Of a DNA stretch of 59,427 bases, positions 41,975 to 50,771 are shown in pieces. Where the stretch lies: positions 1 to 59,427 of the forward strand of contig LUJR01000036.1 of the NCBI GenBank assembly GCA_001689515.1, written 5' to 3'. The DNA comes from Bacteroidales bacterium M7. GTDB taxonomy: Bacteria; Bacteroidota; Bacteroidia; Bacteroidales; Muribaculaceae. The notes below the pieces were generated by a model. That model saw nothing but the letters and a program-made list of their open reading frames with translations, was not told the origin of the DNA and did no database searches. The translations under genes and the position numbers were made by a program. Each line of letters begins with the position of its first letter. Within the stretch, counting starts at the first letter, position 1.

Positions 41975-43876
41975 CTACTTCCCCACAAGCAGAAGCAAGA
42001 TGTTGACATCCGCCGGAGATATGCCCGGGATACGGCTCGCCTGCCCGATGGTGAGAGGGTCTATCTTGGCAAGCTTCTGGCGCGCCTCTGTAGAGATGGC
42101 GTTGACCGTCGGATAATCTATCTTCCCTCGGATGACAATATCTTCCAACCTACGCGCCCTATCAGCCATCAAGCGTTCGCGCTCTATGTAGCCGGCATAT
42201 TTCAGCTGCACCTCGGCAGCCTCGATGATTTCGTCGCGGCGAGCTTCCTCAATGTTGTCGCGAATGAACCTCCTGAGCGGAGCGATTGCCTCAGCAAGTT
42301 GTCCGATGGAAAGCTGAGGACGCAGCACCAGATCGGCAAGTTTGCATCCCTGCGACATCGGCGTTGTTCCACGTGCCACAAGCCAGTCATTGATCAGCGC
42401 AGCCTTGACCGAGAAGTTGCGCGCAAACTCTATGAGAGCATCCCGCTGCCGCCGCTTGGACTCCATCAGCTCAAATCGCTCGTCAGATGCAAGCCCGACA
42501 GCATAACCGCGCGGAGTAAGCCTCATGTCGGCGTCGTCCTGACGAAGGATGATGCGGAACTCCGCCCGTGACGTAAACATGCGGTATGGCTCGTCTACAC
42601 CCTTGGTCACAAGGTCGTCAATCAGCACTCCGATATATGCCTCATCGCGTCCGAGCACAAATGGGTCGTCACCTCTGCCGGTCACATTCAACGCCGCATT
42701 GATGCCTGCTATCAGCCCCTGACCCGCAGCCTCCTCGTAGCCCGTGGTACCGTTGACCTGACCCGCGAAGAAGAGATTGCTGACAAGACGGGTTTCAAGC
42801 GTATGACGCAGCTGCGTCGGATCAAAGAAATCATATTCTATCGCATATCCAGGACGGAATATCTGCACATCTCGCAACGCCGGTATGGTCTCCAACGCCT
42901 CTATCTGTATGTCCATCGGGAGCGACGAAGAGAAGCCGTTAAGATAATATTCATTGCTCTCCAGCCCCTCCGGCTCCAGGAAAAGATGATGCTCTGTCTT
43001 GTCGGCAAAAGTCACTATCTTGGTCTCTATGCTCGGACAGTAACGCGGACCGATGCTCTGTATCTGTCCGTTGTATAATGGGGACTCAGGCAATCCGCGT
43101 CTGAGCACTTCATGGGTGGTCTCATTTGTTTTGAGAGCATAGCAGGGACTCTGTGGCAACTCACGATGCACACTCGGAAGATAGCTGAATTTGTGGAAGT
43201 CATTCTCCCCTTCCTGCTCTTCCGTCATATTCCAGTGCACACTGCGACCATCGATGCGCACAGGCGTACCGGTCTTCATGCGGTCAGCGACAAAGCCCAT
43301 CTCACGCAGCTGCTCGGTCAGCCCTGTAGATGCAGGCTCGCTGATACGACCGCCAGCCCATTGGGTGCGACCCACATGCATCAGACCGTTTAGGAAGGTG
43401 CCTGCGGTGAGTATCACAGCATTGGCAACAAATTCTGCACCGAGCGCGGTGCGCACACCAGCAACACGCCTCTTGCCGTCCGCGTCAGTATCAATCAACA
43501 GTTCGTTGACGCTATCCTGCCACATTGTCAGCCTGTCGGTGTTCTCAAGTATGTTACGCCAGCGTGCGCTGAATCTCATGCGGTCACTCTGTGCACGCGG
43601 ACTCCACATCGCAGGTCCCTTGGAGCGGTTGAGCATCCTGAACTGCAACGCCGTCTCATCTGTCACAATGCCCATCATGCCACCGAGAGCGTCAATTTCG
43701 CGCACAATCTGACCTTTGGCAATGCCGCCGACAGCCGGATTACAGCTCATTTGTGCTATCTTGTTCATGTCGATAGTCACAAGCAACGTCTCAGCGCCCA
43801 AGCGGGCAGCCGCATGCGCCGCCTCGCAACCAGCATGTCCGGCTCCGACAACTATTACATCAAATCGCTTCTTCAT
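41975..43876 (-). CDS. mnmG: tRNA uridine-5-carboxymethylaminomethyl modification enzyme MnmG
   Basis: 633 residues, full length. FAD-binding DVIVVGAGHAGCEAAHAAAR at the N-terminus, then QMSCNPAVGGIAKGQIVREI and NLFFAGQVNGTTGYEEAAGQ. With MnmE it installs the cmnm5 modification on U34 of several tRNAs. The C-terminal helical region (about 540-633) is present. mnmG lies near the origin in many bacteria; here it is flanked by two parS sites, one 22 nt past its stop and one 156 nt before its start. Confidence 0.97.
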   Translation of the reverse strand: MKKRFDVIVVGAGHAGCEAAHAAARLGAETLLVTIDMNKIAQMSCNPAVGGIAKGQIVREIDALGGMMGIVTDETALQFRMLNRSKGPAMWSPRAQSDRMRFSARWRNILENTDRLTMWQDSVNELLIDTDADGKRRVAGVRTALGAEFVANAVILTAGTFLNGLMHVGRTQWAGGRISEPASTGLTEQLREMGFVADRMKTGTPVRIDGRSVHWNMTEEQEGENDFHKFSYLPSVHRELPQSPCYALKTNETTHEVLRRGLPESPLYNGQIQSIGPRYCPSIETKIVTFADKTEHHLFLEPEGLESNEYYLNGFSSSLPMDIQIEALETIPALRDVQIFRPGYAIEYDFFDPTQLRHTLETRLVSNLFFAGQVNGTTGYEEAAGQGLIAGINAALNVTGRGDDPFVLGRDEAYIGVLIDDLVTKGVDEPYRMFTSRAEFRIILRQDDADMRLTPRGYAVGLASDERFELMESKRRQRDALIEFARNFSVKAALINDWLVARGTTPMSQGCKLADLVLRPQLSIGQLAEAIAPLRRFIRDNIEEARRDEIIEAAEVQLKYAGYIERERLMADRARRLEDIVIRGKIDYPTVNAISTEARQKLAKIDPLTIGQASRIPGISPADVNILLLLVGK

Positions 43877-43912
43877 ATATCAAATCTAATTTATAACAAA
43901 CCATATAACCCA

Positions 43913-43986
43913 GTAGGGACATGCCGTGGCATGTCCGCAGTTACATAAACCGTCCGTAATGACGGACATGCACGGCATGTCCCTAC
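43913..43986. repeat. GTAGGGACATG palindromic repeat, copy 3
   Basis: 74 bp: left arm GTAGGGACATGCCGTGGCAT, right arm GGACATGCACGGCATGTCCC ending TAC, with one base missing relative to the left arm. Lies in the 159-nt gap between ybeY and mnmG, upstream of mnmG. Confidence 0.8.
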
Positions 43987-44028
43987 ACATTTTCAATATC
44001 CAAAACATGCTGATTGACAAACGGCAAC

Positions 44029-44050
44029 GAATGTTTCACGTGAAACATTC
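44029..44050. promoter_or_regulatory. parS-type ParB site embedded in the end of ybeY
   Basis: TGTTTCACGTGAAACA at 44032-44047, a perfect parS, extended to a 22-bp palindrome GAATGTTTCAC/GTGAAACATTC. Read on the - strand it codes the last four residues and the TGA of ybeY (Glu-Cys-Phe-Thr-stop). Confidence 0.85.
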
Positions 44051-44473
44051 ATCCACGTCAATCAACGTCAACGCAGCATCCTCGTGAGCTTCCATAATCT
44101 CGCGCTCACCAGGACCCTTGTCATTGATACCGCAAAGGTGAAGCACTCCGTGGATGATGACACGAAGCAGCTCCCGCCGATAAGTCTCACCGACCTGCTC
44201 GGCATTAGTCCTCACCGTATCAAGCGAAATTATCATGTCACCGGATATTCTTTCGCCATTACTATAGTCAAATGTTATGATGTCAGTGTAATAGTCATGT
44301 CCGAGATACTGGCGGTTAGCAGCAAGCATTGCCTCGTCATCACACAGCAGATAGCCAAGCCTACCCACAACCCTCTCATGATTGCCGGCAACTCTGACTA
44401 TCCAGTCTTGAATCTTCTCGTAATCCAACGAGGGGAGAGCAACACTCTCCGTGTCCCAGGAAATTTTCGCCAT
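44036..44473 (-). CDS. ybeY: endoribonuclease YbeY, rRNA maturation factor
   Basis: 145 residues from ATG 44473 (MAKISWDTESVAL); the upstream ATG would add 12 residues with no family counterpart. The metal site is visible as IHGVLHLCGINDKGPGE. In most YbeY proteins the motif is H-x3-H-x5-H; here the third position is Asp, as I recall for Bacteroidetes homologues, so this is probably a lineage feature and not a defect. YbeY trims 16S rRNA and acts in ribosome quality control. The C-terminal codons overlap a parS site. Confidence 0.92.
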   Translation of the reverse strand: MAKISWDTESVALPSLDYEKIQDWIVRVAGNHERVVGRLGYLLCDDEAMLAANRQYLGHDYYTDIITFDYSNGERISGDMIISLDTVRTNAEQVGETYRRELLRVIIHGVLHLCGINDKGPGEREIMEAHEDAALTLIDVDECFT

Positions 44474-44804
44474 TATTATAATATGTTGGCGAGGGTGTCG
44501 CAGAGCCAAAACAATTCACTTTGTAGGGACATGCCATGGCATGTCAGCCCCGCCGGTGTGAATTTTGGCAGTTACGCAACATCTCCTCTACATTAAAAAC
44601 TTTTCATGGTGCAAAGTTAGCCATTTTGCAAACTTTCCGCTATTTCAATACGATTAAAATCATGGAAAAATTGACATATCTTTTTGTTTTTCAAGATCTT
44701 AAACGCATCACAAGTCCTCTGAGATTTCAATTTTCACGATTTTCAGACCATCTATGCGCATTTTTCACATCCTCAGAGCATATAATGCGCCGCACCTGTC
44801 GCGT
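44474..44804. other. gap upstream of ybeY with one half palindromic repeat
   Basis: 331 nt between ybeY and the DUF2752 gene. It holds the solitary repeat arm at 44523-44545 and, on the - strand, TAACTTTG at 44612-44619, a good -7 box for ybeY with a ~130-nt leader (no TTTG at the right distance). The rest is AT-rich and shows nothing else. Confidence 0.5.
44523..44545. repeat. GTAGGGACATG repeat, single arm
   Basis: GTAGGGACATGCCATGGCAT followed by GTC: one arm of the repeat family at 30885, 36077 and 43913, here without an inverted partner. Confidence 0.7.
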
Positions 44805-45185
44805 TCACCACTCAAAAATGTTGCGAGCTATCCCCCACCCCACCACCGCGACGAAAACTCCCCAGATGACCCATCGCGAATTTACAGAATTGTAAAACTT
44901 CGGATAACGCAGACGCACCAGCGAAGCAATCCCCATCATCACGACAAGCGGAATAAAAACCACCATCATCGCGTTATAACCCCAGGCTGCTGCGAGGTCC
45001 CCGTTGAGCAACGCATGGATTGCCCGCTGGCTTCCGCAACCGGGACACTTCAATCCGGTGACAACATAGAAAGCGCATTTCGGGAAAAAACTGCTTTCCG
45101 GATTAAACGACCCGTAAACGACAATCAGGGCCATTACCGACAAAGCGACAATGACCCCGACTACTGCTTTAGATTTCATACTCAC
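44805..45185 (-). CDS. DUF2752 domain membrane protein
   Basis: 126 residues. The DUF2752 signature is complete: GLKCPGCGSQRAIHALLNGD followed by LAAAWGYNAM. Three membrane segments (about 8-24, 67-88, 103-122). The CPxCGxxR motif might bind metal, but function is not known. Its ATG overlaps the stop of the CD225 gene by 4 nt, so the two membrane proteins are translationally coupled; the pair is often seen together in Bacteroidetes. Confidence 0.88.
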   Translation of the reverse strand: MSMKSKAVVGVIVALSVMALIVVYGSFNPESSFFPKCAFYVVTGLKCPGCGSQRAIHALLNGDLAAAWGYNAMMVVFIPLVVMMGIASLVRLRYPKFYNSVNSRWVIWGVFVAVVGWGIARNIFEW

Positions 45186-45568
45186 GTGAGCGCGATATAC
45201 AATATCAGGAACGGCACATTGACCAGACCCATCACTACTGATGCAAGCACCATGAGCTTGGCGTTTTTCGAAGCCTGTACTGCACCATCATAATCGCCTG
45301 CATTATATTTCTGCGCCACCTTTGACGAGAACACCAGCCCGATGATGCCCGTGATTATACACAGCAGACACAGCACCAGATTCCATACCAGATAGGTCTT
45401 GGGCATGGGCGGCATATCCTCTATCTCCACACGTCGCGGTTGAGGATACTGCGGCACGGGAGGAGGCGTGACACATCGGTTGTCTGGCTCAGTCTCCGCT
45501 TCCGTGATGATGATCACTTCTTCGTCTACTGTCTGATTGCTGTCGGGTATAGGGGGCGGTAACGTCAT
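45182..45568 (-). CDS. CD225/dispanin family membrane protein
   Basis: 128 residues. A proline-rich acidic cytoplasmic N-terminus (about 1-55, with PPPVPQYPQP) is followed by the two-span CD225 domain: TYLVWNLVLCLLCIITGIIG, VFSSKVAQKYNAGDYDGAVQ, ASKNAKLMV. Function in bacteria is unknown. It overlaps the DUF2752 gene by 4 nt and starts 30 nt after the deoC stop, so all three may be one transcript. Confidence 0.88.
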   Translation of the reverse strand: MTLPPPIPDSNQTVDEEVIIITEAETEPDNRCVTPPPVPQYPQPRRVEIEDMPPMPKTYLVWNLVLCLLCIITGIIGLVFSSKVAQKYNAGDYDGAVQASKNAKLMVLASVVMGLVNVPFLILYIALT

Positions 45569-45598
45569 TATTGAGATGATTATATTGGTTTGTACGGT

Positions 45599-46486
45599 TT
45601 ACGCGAAGAATTTCGTCTCCTTGCCCACGATGTCTGACAGCAGGGCATTAGCGAGCGAGCTTGCTCCAAGGCGGAAATAGTCGGCATCGAGCCACTTCTC
45701 TCCGAGCACTTCCTTGATTATGGTATAGTACTTCAAAGCGTCATCGGTAGTACGGATGCCGCCGGCAGCCTTGAAACCGACCATGATAGATGTGCGCTCA
45801 TAGTACTCCTTGATGCACTGAGCCATCACATAGGCAGCCTCAAGCGAAGCACCCGGATATTCCTTGCCGGTAGAGGTCTTCAGGAAAGCAGCACCGCTGT
45901 AGAGTGCGAGCACCGATGCCGCCTTGATGTTTTCAGGAGTCTTAAGCGCACCGGTCTCAAGTATCACTTTAAGCTTGGCGTTGCGGCACGAATGGCGTAT
46001 TTCCTCAATCTCGTCGCATACCTCCTGATAGTCCTTGTCAAAGAAGTTGCCGAGATTAAGCACTATGTCTATCTCATCGGCGCCACCTTCCACTGCCAGA
46101 GCGGTCTCTGCCACTTTGACCTCGGGGAAAGTCTGTGACGACGGGAAGCCGCCCGACACGCAGGCGATCTTGACACTGCTGACCTCAAGCACGCTCCTCA
46201 CGACCTGCGCAAAGCAGGGATATACGCATATCGCAGCCACAGCCGGAAGTTCTCCGTATTCGGTCTCGAACTCGTTGACCTTCTCAGTGAAGTTGCTCAC
46301 GCTCTGCATCGAGTCTGTCGACTTGAGGGTAGTGAGATCTATACTGCTCAGCAGAAATCTCAGCACCTCAGGGGTGCGGTTCTCCTCAAGATGCTTGTCA
46401 AGGATGGAAGCGATCTCAGCCTTGATGACGTTTTCGTCAGTCTCTACCTTATAGGCACTGATAGCCTCGAGATATTTACTCTCCAT
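45599..46486 (-). CDS. deoC: deoxyribose-phosphate aldolase
   Basis: 295 residues, the longer DeoC type. The Schiff-base lysine is in AAFLKTSTGKEYPGAS; LAVEGGADEIDIVLNLG and MVGFKAAGGIRTTDDALKYY complete the barrel motifs. It splits 2-deoxyribose 5-phosphate into glyceraldehyde 3-phosphate and acetaldehyde during deoxynucleoside catabolism, which would fit a cell that digests external DNA (see the secreted nuclease at 32354-34078). Confidence 0.94.
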   Translation of the reverse strand: MESKYLEAISAYKVETDENVIKAEIASILDKHLEENRTPEVLRFLLSSIDLTTLKSTDSMQSVSNFTEKVNEFETEYGELPAVAAICVYPCFAQVVRSVLEVSSVKIACVSGGFPSSQTFPEVKVAETALAVEGGADEIDIVLNLGNFFDKDYQEVCDEIEEIRHSCRNAKLKVILETGALKTPENIKAASVLALYSGAAFLKTSTGKEYPGASLEAAYVMAQCIKEYYERTSIMVGFKAAGGIRTTDDALKYYTIIKEVLGEKWLDADYFRLGASSLANALLSDIVGKETKFFA

Positions 46487-46643
46487 GATTCTTTCAGATG
46501 TTTGTTTGTGTGTGTTTGTCCAATGTTATCAGATTCTCTCTATGCCGCCATGGCTTATCAAGCCCGTGCGGCTGCAATACCGGTTATGAAATATTGCATC
46601 ATGCAATATTAGCTTTTTTTATCCATATAAACAAAAATCCCAT

Positions 46644-46651
46644 TAACTTTG
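46644..46651 (+). promoter_or_regulatory. -7 box of the membrane-protein pair
   Basis: TAACTTTG, a TAnnTTTG match, 20 nt before the ATG at 46672. A T-rich stretch (46613-46620) stands about where TTTG would be expected. Confidence 0.55.
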
Positions 46652-46671
46652 CTTTCTCAAACCCAACCGTC

Positions 46672-48117
46672 ATGTCACGCAGGCTGCTCTATACCCTATC
46701 GTCTCTTTATCTCTACATCCCGTTGGCTATCTTCCTGATAGGATGGACGTGGTGGATAGGCATACCCCTCGCTGCCGTAGGCCTTGCTCTGTGCCTCAGC
46801 ATCTATGGCAAAGCTGATGGGAGGGTGCAGTTCGGACCGGCTGTGACCGAATGGATTGTTGCAACGGTGTTGCTTCTATGGGCAGTGCATGCCGGCATAG
46901 GTGAGTTTGCATGGCAAAACCGCGGCGACCACCTGTTTCGCAACGCAGTGTTTTACACCCTCTGTGACAACGACTGGCCGGCAGTCCGCGGCTCCGACAT
47001 GCTTTGCTACTACTTCGGTTTCTGGCTACCGGCGGCATCGGTGGTCAAACTCACCGGTTCGATGCTGCTCGGACGCATCGTGCTCGTGCTGTGGGCTGCC
47101 ACGGGGCTGTGGCTCGCCATGCGGCTTGTATTCGAAGCCATCGGGCGTGTACGCCTGCGCATACTTCTCGTATTCATATTTTTCAGCGGAGTCGACATAA
47201 TCCCGTTTTATCTCTACGGTCGCTCCGTCGATGTGTTCCTTGCCAACGGCTGGGTTTTCCCTGCCTTCGGCGGATACTCGCCGCTGGCATGGTGGACTGA
47301 CCATTGCGGCACCCTCTACTGGATCTACAACCAGATAATCCCGGCATGGGTAGGATGCATGCTCGTGCTCGGCAAAGCTCCATCACGGGCAATACCCGCG
47401 GTGATCTCATTCATGCTCATATCCTGCCCAATACCAGCCGTGGCTCTGTTTCCTGCCGGAGCCTACCGCTGGGCGATTTCGGCGTGGAAGGACACTGGCT
47501 CTGTCAGACGATGCGCAGCCCGACTACTCGGCTGGCGCGTATGGGTGGCAATCATACTCGCCGTGCCTGTAGGGCTGCTATTCATGGCAAACACATCGAC
47601 AGCCACACATACCACCATCTATAACATCGACAGCCTGACCCGACTCGTCAAGGTTTCAGGGCATATCGGACTGCTGCTCCTGTGTGAGATAGGCGTATTC
47701 ATCCCCTTCGTATGGCGATGGATCAAACGGGATCCGCTGTTCTATATCCTCTTGGCGACGGCGGTCGGATCCCTGTTTGTACGTACAGGCATGCAAGGTA
47801 TGGATTTCGCATCCCGCACATCCATACCCCTGATACTATACATGAGCGTTGCGACAGGGCGGTTTGTCTGCGACTGGAAGCGGCAAAGACGCGCCGTGCG
47901 CATAGCCTTCATCTGCATAGCGGTCATCGCATTGCCCGGTCCCCTGTGCGAAGTGGCACGCACCACCTGGAAATGCCTCACCGTGCCCCGCGTACAATGG
48001 GCAGACTCAGGACTCAAAAGCATATTCGACCCCTCAGACTACCGTGACAACTTCGTAGCACCAGCCTCAACCTGGCAATTATTACCCGCCCAATCACCAA
48101 AATCAACCAACCAATAA
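46672..48117 (+). CDS. polytopic membrane protein, possible glycosyltransferase-like
   Basis: 481 residues from ATG 46672 (MSRRLLYTLSSLYLYIPLAI). An upstream in-frame ATG at 46498 precedes the promoter and would add 58 unlikely residues. About eleven hydrophobic segments. One short periplasmic-type loop has WWTDHCGTLYWIYNQIIPAW. The topology resembles lipid-linked-sugar glycosyltransferases of the GT-C kind, but no DxD or other catalytic motif can be fixed. It is followed 13 nt later by a second, different polytopic protein. Confidence 0.7.
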   Translation: MSRRLLYTLSSLYLYIPLAIFLIGWTWWIGIPLAAVGLALCLSIYGKADGRVQFGPAVTEWIVATVLLLWAVHAGIGEFAWQNRGDHLFRNAVFYTLCDNDWPAVRGSDMLCYYFGFWLPAASVVKLTGSMLLGRIVLVLWAATGLWLAMRLVFEAIGRVRLRILLVFIFFSGVDIIPFYLYGRSVDVFLANGWVFPAFGGYSPLAWWTDHCGTLYWIYNQIIPAWVGCMLVLGKAPSRAIPAVISFMLISCPIPAVALFPAGAYRWAISAWKDTGSVRRCAARLLGWRVWVAIILAVPVGLLFMANTSTATHTTIYNIDSLTRLVKVSGHIGLLLLCEIGVFIPFVWRWIKRDPLFYILLATAVGSLFVRTGMQGMDFASRTSIPLILYMSVATGRFVCDWKRQRRAVRIAFICIAVIALPGPLCEVARTTWKCLTVPRVQWADSGLKSIFDPSDYRDNFVAPASTWQLLPAQSPKSTNQ

Positions 48118-48130
48118 TATTAGCGACATT

Positions 48131-49756
48131 ATGACTAATCCCCACCTTCAACCCTCATCCCGCTGGATATTGCCCATCGCTCTTGGGCTGATAACCGTCA
48201 TTTATGCCCTATTCTCATATTGGACCCCCTTTCAATTTGATGATATGCTTTTTCTCGGAGGATATTTGGAATATTCAGGCCGGGATAGCGCTTTTGACTG
48301 GAATCCATTTTTCAATATGTGTATGGAAATCCGCAATTTTGACAACGGACGACTGGCAAACATATTGGATCTGCTTGTGGTGCTCTGCGTCCCGAAATGG
48401 ATATTTGCAGCCATAACAGGCATAGTAACTGCCGGCATGTTTTATTTCCTCTCAGTAATTATAGCCGATCTGCCGGTATGGCAGCGCAAGCCTGACCGCT
48501 TGTTCCTGCTCTCCGTGACATGGGCGCTCTCTATGATAGCGCTCCCGTGGCGCAACAACATTCTTGTCCCCGACTATTCTCTCAATTACCTGTACGCTTC
48601 ATTTTTCAATCTGTGGTTCATCAGGCTTGTCTCGGCATCCGAGGAGTCACGTCCACGTTCGCTCTCATTGGCATTCGGATGCCTCATAGCTTTAACGGCT
48701 GGGGCGTTCCACGAAGGATTCTCTGTGGCAGTAGGATTAGGACTTGTAACCTATGCCGCAACACGCCGGTTGAGACTCTCGTCCTCCTGGTGGGCTTTAT
48801 CCATCTCATATAGTATAGGGACACTATTTGTAATCACAGCACCCGGAATATGGCTCAGGGCTGGTAGAGAACTCGGAGCGCTGTCTCAAGGAACAGCCAT
48901 GCAGACACTATTTTTTGTCACGCCCCTTGCTCTCATCGCATTCATCACACTTATAACCATGATTGTTGTCCCGTCACTGCGACAAAGATTCGCGGCTCTG
49001 ATCTCATCACAAGCATACATGATCTCAGCAATAGCCATGACGGCTTCCTGGATAATGTGTTTCATAGTTGACCCAAAGCCCCGTAACGGCTGGTGGCCCG
49101 AACTGCTCGCAATCATTGTATTCCTCACTCCTTGCATTTCATATATGCCTCTGAAATGGGTTCAATCCCGATGGTTGAAGTGGTCATCAATGGTCTTGTT
49201 TGTTTTGACATGCCTGTTTATGTCAAACGTCATCAAATGGCAGCATTTCTTCGACCGCCAGCACTCACAAATAATGTCACTAATGCAGCAATCACCCACC
49301 GGCACCACATATTTCGACATATTCCCACCGGAACATCTACCCAAAAGCGTCCTATTCCAACCAGTCCGCTCCACCTGGGTTCATGGCGTACAATTGTATT
49401 GGGTCAATAACCTGCAAAAAGGACGACTGCTGGCGCTGGTCCCCACTGCCCTCAAAGGCATGCGCATGGACGATGCCGTTGCTATCGATGGCACCCCCGG
49501 CATGTATACATACCATGGGATACTCATAGATACCGGAATCTCACATAGCCCCGAAGACTACAATATGATTGGTGAGAATGGACATCGTAACATAACCAGA
49601 CCGATGACCATAGTAACGTCCGACGGCGAAATCTATGATGTCCTAACTGAAAGCCACAGATTCGTAACCGACGAAGGGGACACATTGTTCTATGTCCGTC
49701 CACCGCTTCCTGATCTTGACAAACAAATAATTTCCGCCACCTGGCACGAACTTTGA
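48131..49756 (+). CDS. polytopic membrane protein (DUF6056-like)
   Basis: 541 residues with about ten membrane spans. The start WILPIALGLITVIYALFSYW followed by TPFQFDDMLFLGGYLEY, with two adjacent Asp after the first span, and NFDNGRLANILDLLVV and LPWRNNILVPDYSLNYLYAS, are typical of the DUF6056/GtrII-like group of putative glucosyltransferases. The last ~110 residues are a soluble domain. It shares a promoter with the preceding gene. Transfer of sugar to a surface polymer is plausible but unproven. Confidence 0.7.
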   Translation: MTNPHLQPSSRWILPIALGLITVIYALFSYWTPFQFDDMLFLGGYLEYSGRDSAFDWNPFFNMCMEIRNFDNGRLANILDLLVVLCVPKWIFAAITGIVTAGMFYFLSVIIADLPVWQRKPDRLFLLSVTWALSMIALPWRNNILVPDYSLNYLYASFFNLWFIRLVSASEESRPRSLSLAFGCLIALTAGAFHEGFSVAVGLGLVTYAATRRLRLSSSWWALSISYSIGTLFVITAPGIWLRAGRELGALSQGTAMQTLFFVTPLALIAFITLITMIVVPSLRQRFAALISSQAYMISAIAMTASWIMCFIVDPKPRNGWWPELLAIIVFLTPCISYMPLKWVQSRWLKWSSMVLFVLTCLFMSNVIKWQHFFDRQHSQIMSLMQQSPTGTTYFDIFPPEHLPKSVLFQPVRSTWVHGVQLYWVNNLQKGRLLALVPTALKGMRMDDAVAIDGTPGMYTYHGILIDTGISHSPEDYNMIGENGHRNITRPMTIVTSDGEIYDVLTESHRFVTDEGDTLFYVRPPLPDLDKQIISATWHEL

Positions 49757-50098
49757 TCCTAAACAGCATTGTTTTGCAAGAATAGAAACTCAGTGAAGCA
49801 TGACAAAATCAGGGCTGACTCCATCTGCAGGAGTCAGCCCTTAATGCTTACCTTGCTTTAACCACAAACCGAAATCAGAATATTCTTAAAAGTAGTCCTT
49901 TCATCAGACAGCAACAATTAAGCACAAAACATATTATAATTTAAGCGTTTTTTAAGCGATATTAGCTTTTTACATTCAAACTCGCTATATGCCGTCTATG
50001 TTTATATCTCTGTAATGCCGTAAGGAGATCTTTAACCCGGGGACAAAAGGCATTACCACTTCATCAACTTTTTATTAACTACACACACGTTTTTTATC
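49757..50098. other. intergenic region before the DUF892 gene
   Basis: 342 nt. It contains the hairpin at 49811-49841, then AT-rich DNA with the direct repeat TTTAAGCG (49939 and 49948, split by T residues). No TTTG/TAnnTTTG promoter is obvious for the DUF892 gene, which might use an alternative sigma factor. Confidence 0.4.
49811..49841 (+). terminator. hairpin after the DUF6056-like gene
   Basis: A perfect 12-bp stem AGGGCTGACTCC/GGAGTCAGCCCT with a 7-nt loop, 54 nt after the stop; only TTAA follows, so it is a weak terminator by the T-run rule. Confidence 0.6.
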
Positions 50099-50749
50099 AT
50101 GGACACCAAAGCTAAAAAAGATGCGCCTGCAAAGAAAGACGACACAAAGGCAAAGGCAGCAACCAAAGAAAAAGATGTAGCTGATTCAAAAGCTGACACA
50201 AAGACCGCAAAAAGCGAAAAACAAGACAAGAAAACCACAACCAAAGCCGACAGCTCTGGCGAAGAGTTCCGCGACTTCGTCGTTGACGAACTCAAAGATA
50301 TCCTCTGGGCTGAGAAGGCACTTCTTAAAGCTCTCCCGAAGATGAGCAAAGCATCCACAAGCTCCACTCTGGCAGCCTCTTTTGACTCTCATCTAAAAGA
50401 GACAGAGGGACAGATCTCGGTACTCGAACAAGTGTTCGAACTGATGGGCGAAAAACCCAAGACCAAGAAATGCGATGCCATGGAAGGCCTCATCTCCGAG
50501 ACAGAAAGTATCATAGCAGACACTGATAAAGGCACCGCAATACGTGACGCAGGCCTGATTCTCGCAGCCCAGAAAGTCGAACACTATGAGATAGCCACAT
50601 ACGGCACTCTGGCAGCTTTCGCCGATGCCATGAATGAGACAAAAGTGGCAAAACTGCTACGTTCGATCCTCAAAGACGAAAAGAAATCAGACAAAGACCT
50701 CACATCCTTGGCACTTGAATCAGTAAACCCAAATGCTTCCGAGGAATAG
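50099..50749 (+). CDS. DUF892 (YciE/YciF-type) ferritin-like protein with Lys/Ala-rich N-terminal extension
   Basis: 216 residues. The DUF892 four-helix bundle covers about 56-216: FRDFVVDELKDILWAEKALL, ASFDSHLKETEGQISVLEQV, and AAQKVEHYEIATYGTLAAFA carry the Glu/His that bind the di-iron site in ferritin-like folds. The first ~52 residues are almost only Lys, Ala, Asp and Thr and would be disordered and DNA- or RNA-binding by charge. YciE/YciF-type proteins are linked to stress; a DNA-protecting, Dps-like use of the tail is inference. Confidence 0.85.
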   Translation: MDTKAKKDAPAKKDDTKAKAATKEKDVADSKADTKTAKSEKQDKKTTTKADSSGEEFRDFVVDELKDILWAEKALLKALPKMSKASTSSTLAASFDSHLKETEGQISVLEQVFELMGEKPKTKKCDAMEGLISETESIIADTDKGTAIRDAGLILAAQKVEHYEIATYGTLAAFADAMNETKVAKLLRSILKDEKKSDKDLTSLALESVNPNASEE

Positions 50750-50771
50750 ACGCACACATCTGATACCACAG

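Noticed and set aside
42365..42380. A third parS-like site inside mnmG (TGTTCCACGTGCCACA)
   Set aside because: Two of sixteen positions differ, in the half that ParB needs, and it codes conserved mnmG sequence; probably chance.
41914..44050. The replication origin itself
   Set aside because: parS sites and mnmG point to the origin domain, but I see no cluster of DnaA boxes, no AT-rich unwinding region and no dnaA here.
44036..44473. YbeY as an inactive protein because the third metal His is missing
   Set aside because: Asp in this place is, as far as I recall, usual in Bacteroidetes YbeY, so I read it as a lineage variant.
30885..44545. CRISPR array
   Set aside because: The repeats are few, unevenly spaced by kilobases, internally palindromic, and no cas gene is present.
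46498..46671. Upstream in-frame extension of the 481-residue membrane protein
   Set aside because: It precedes the promoter at 46644-46651 and codes a Cys-rich, family-unlike leader.
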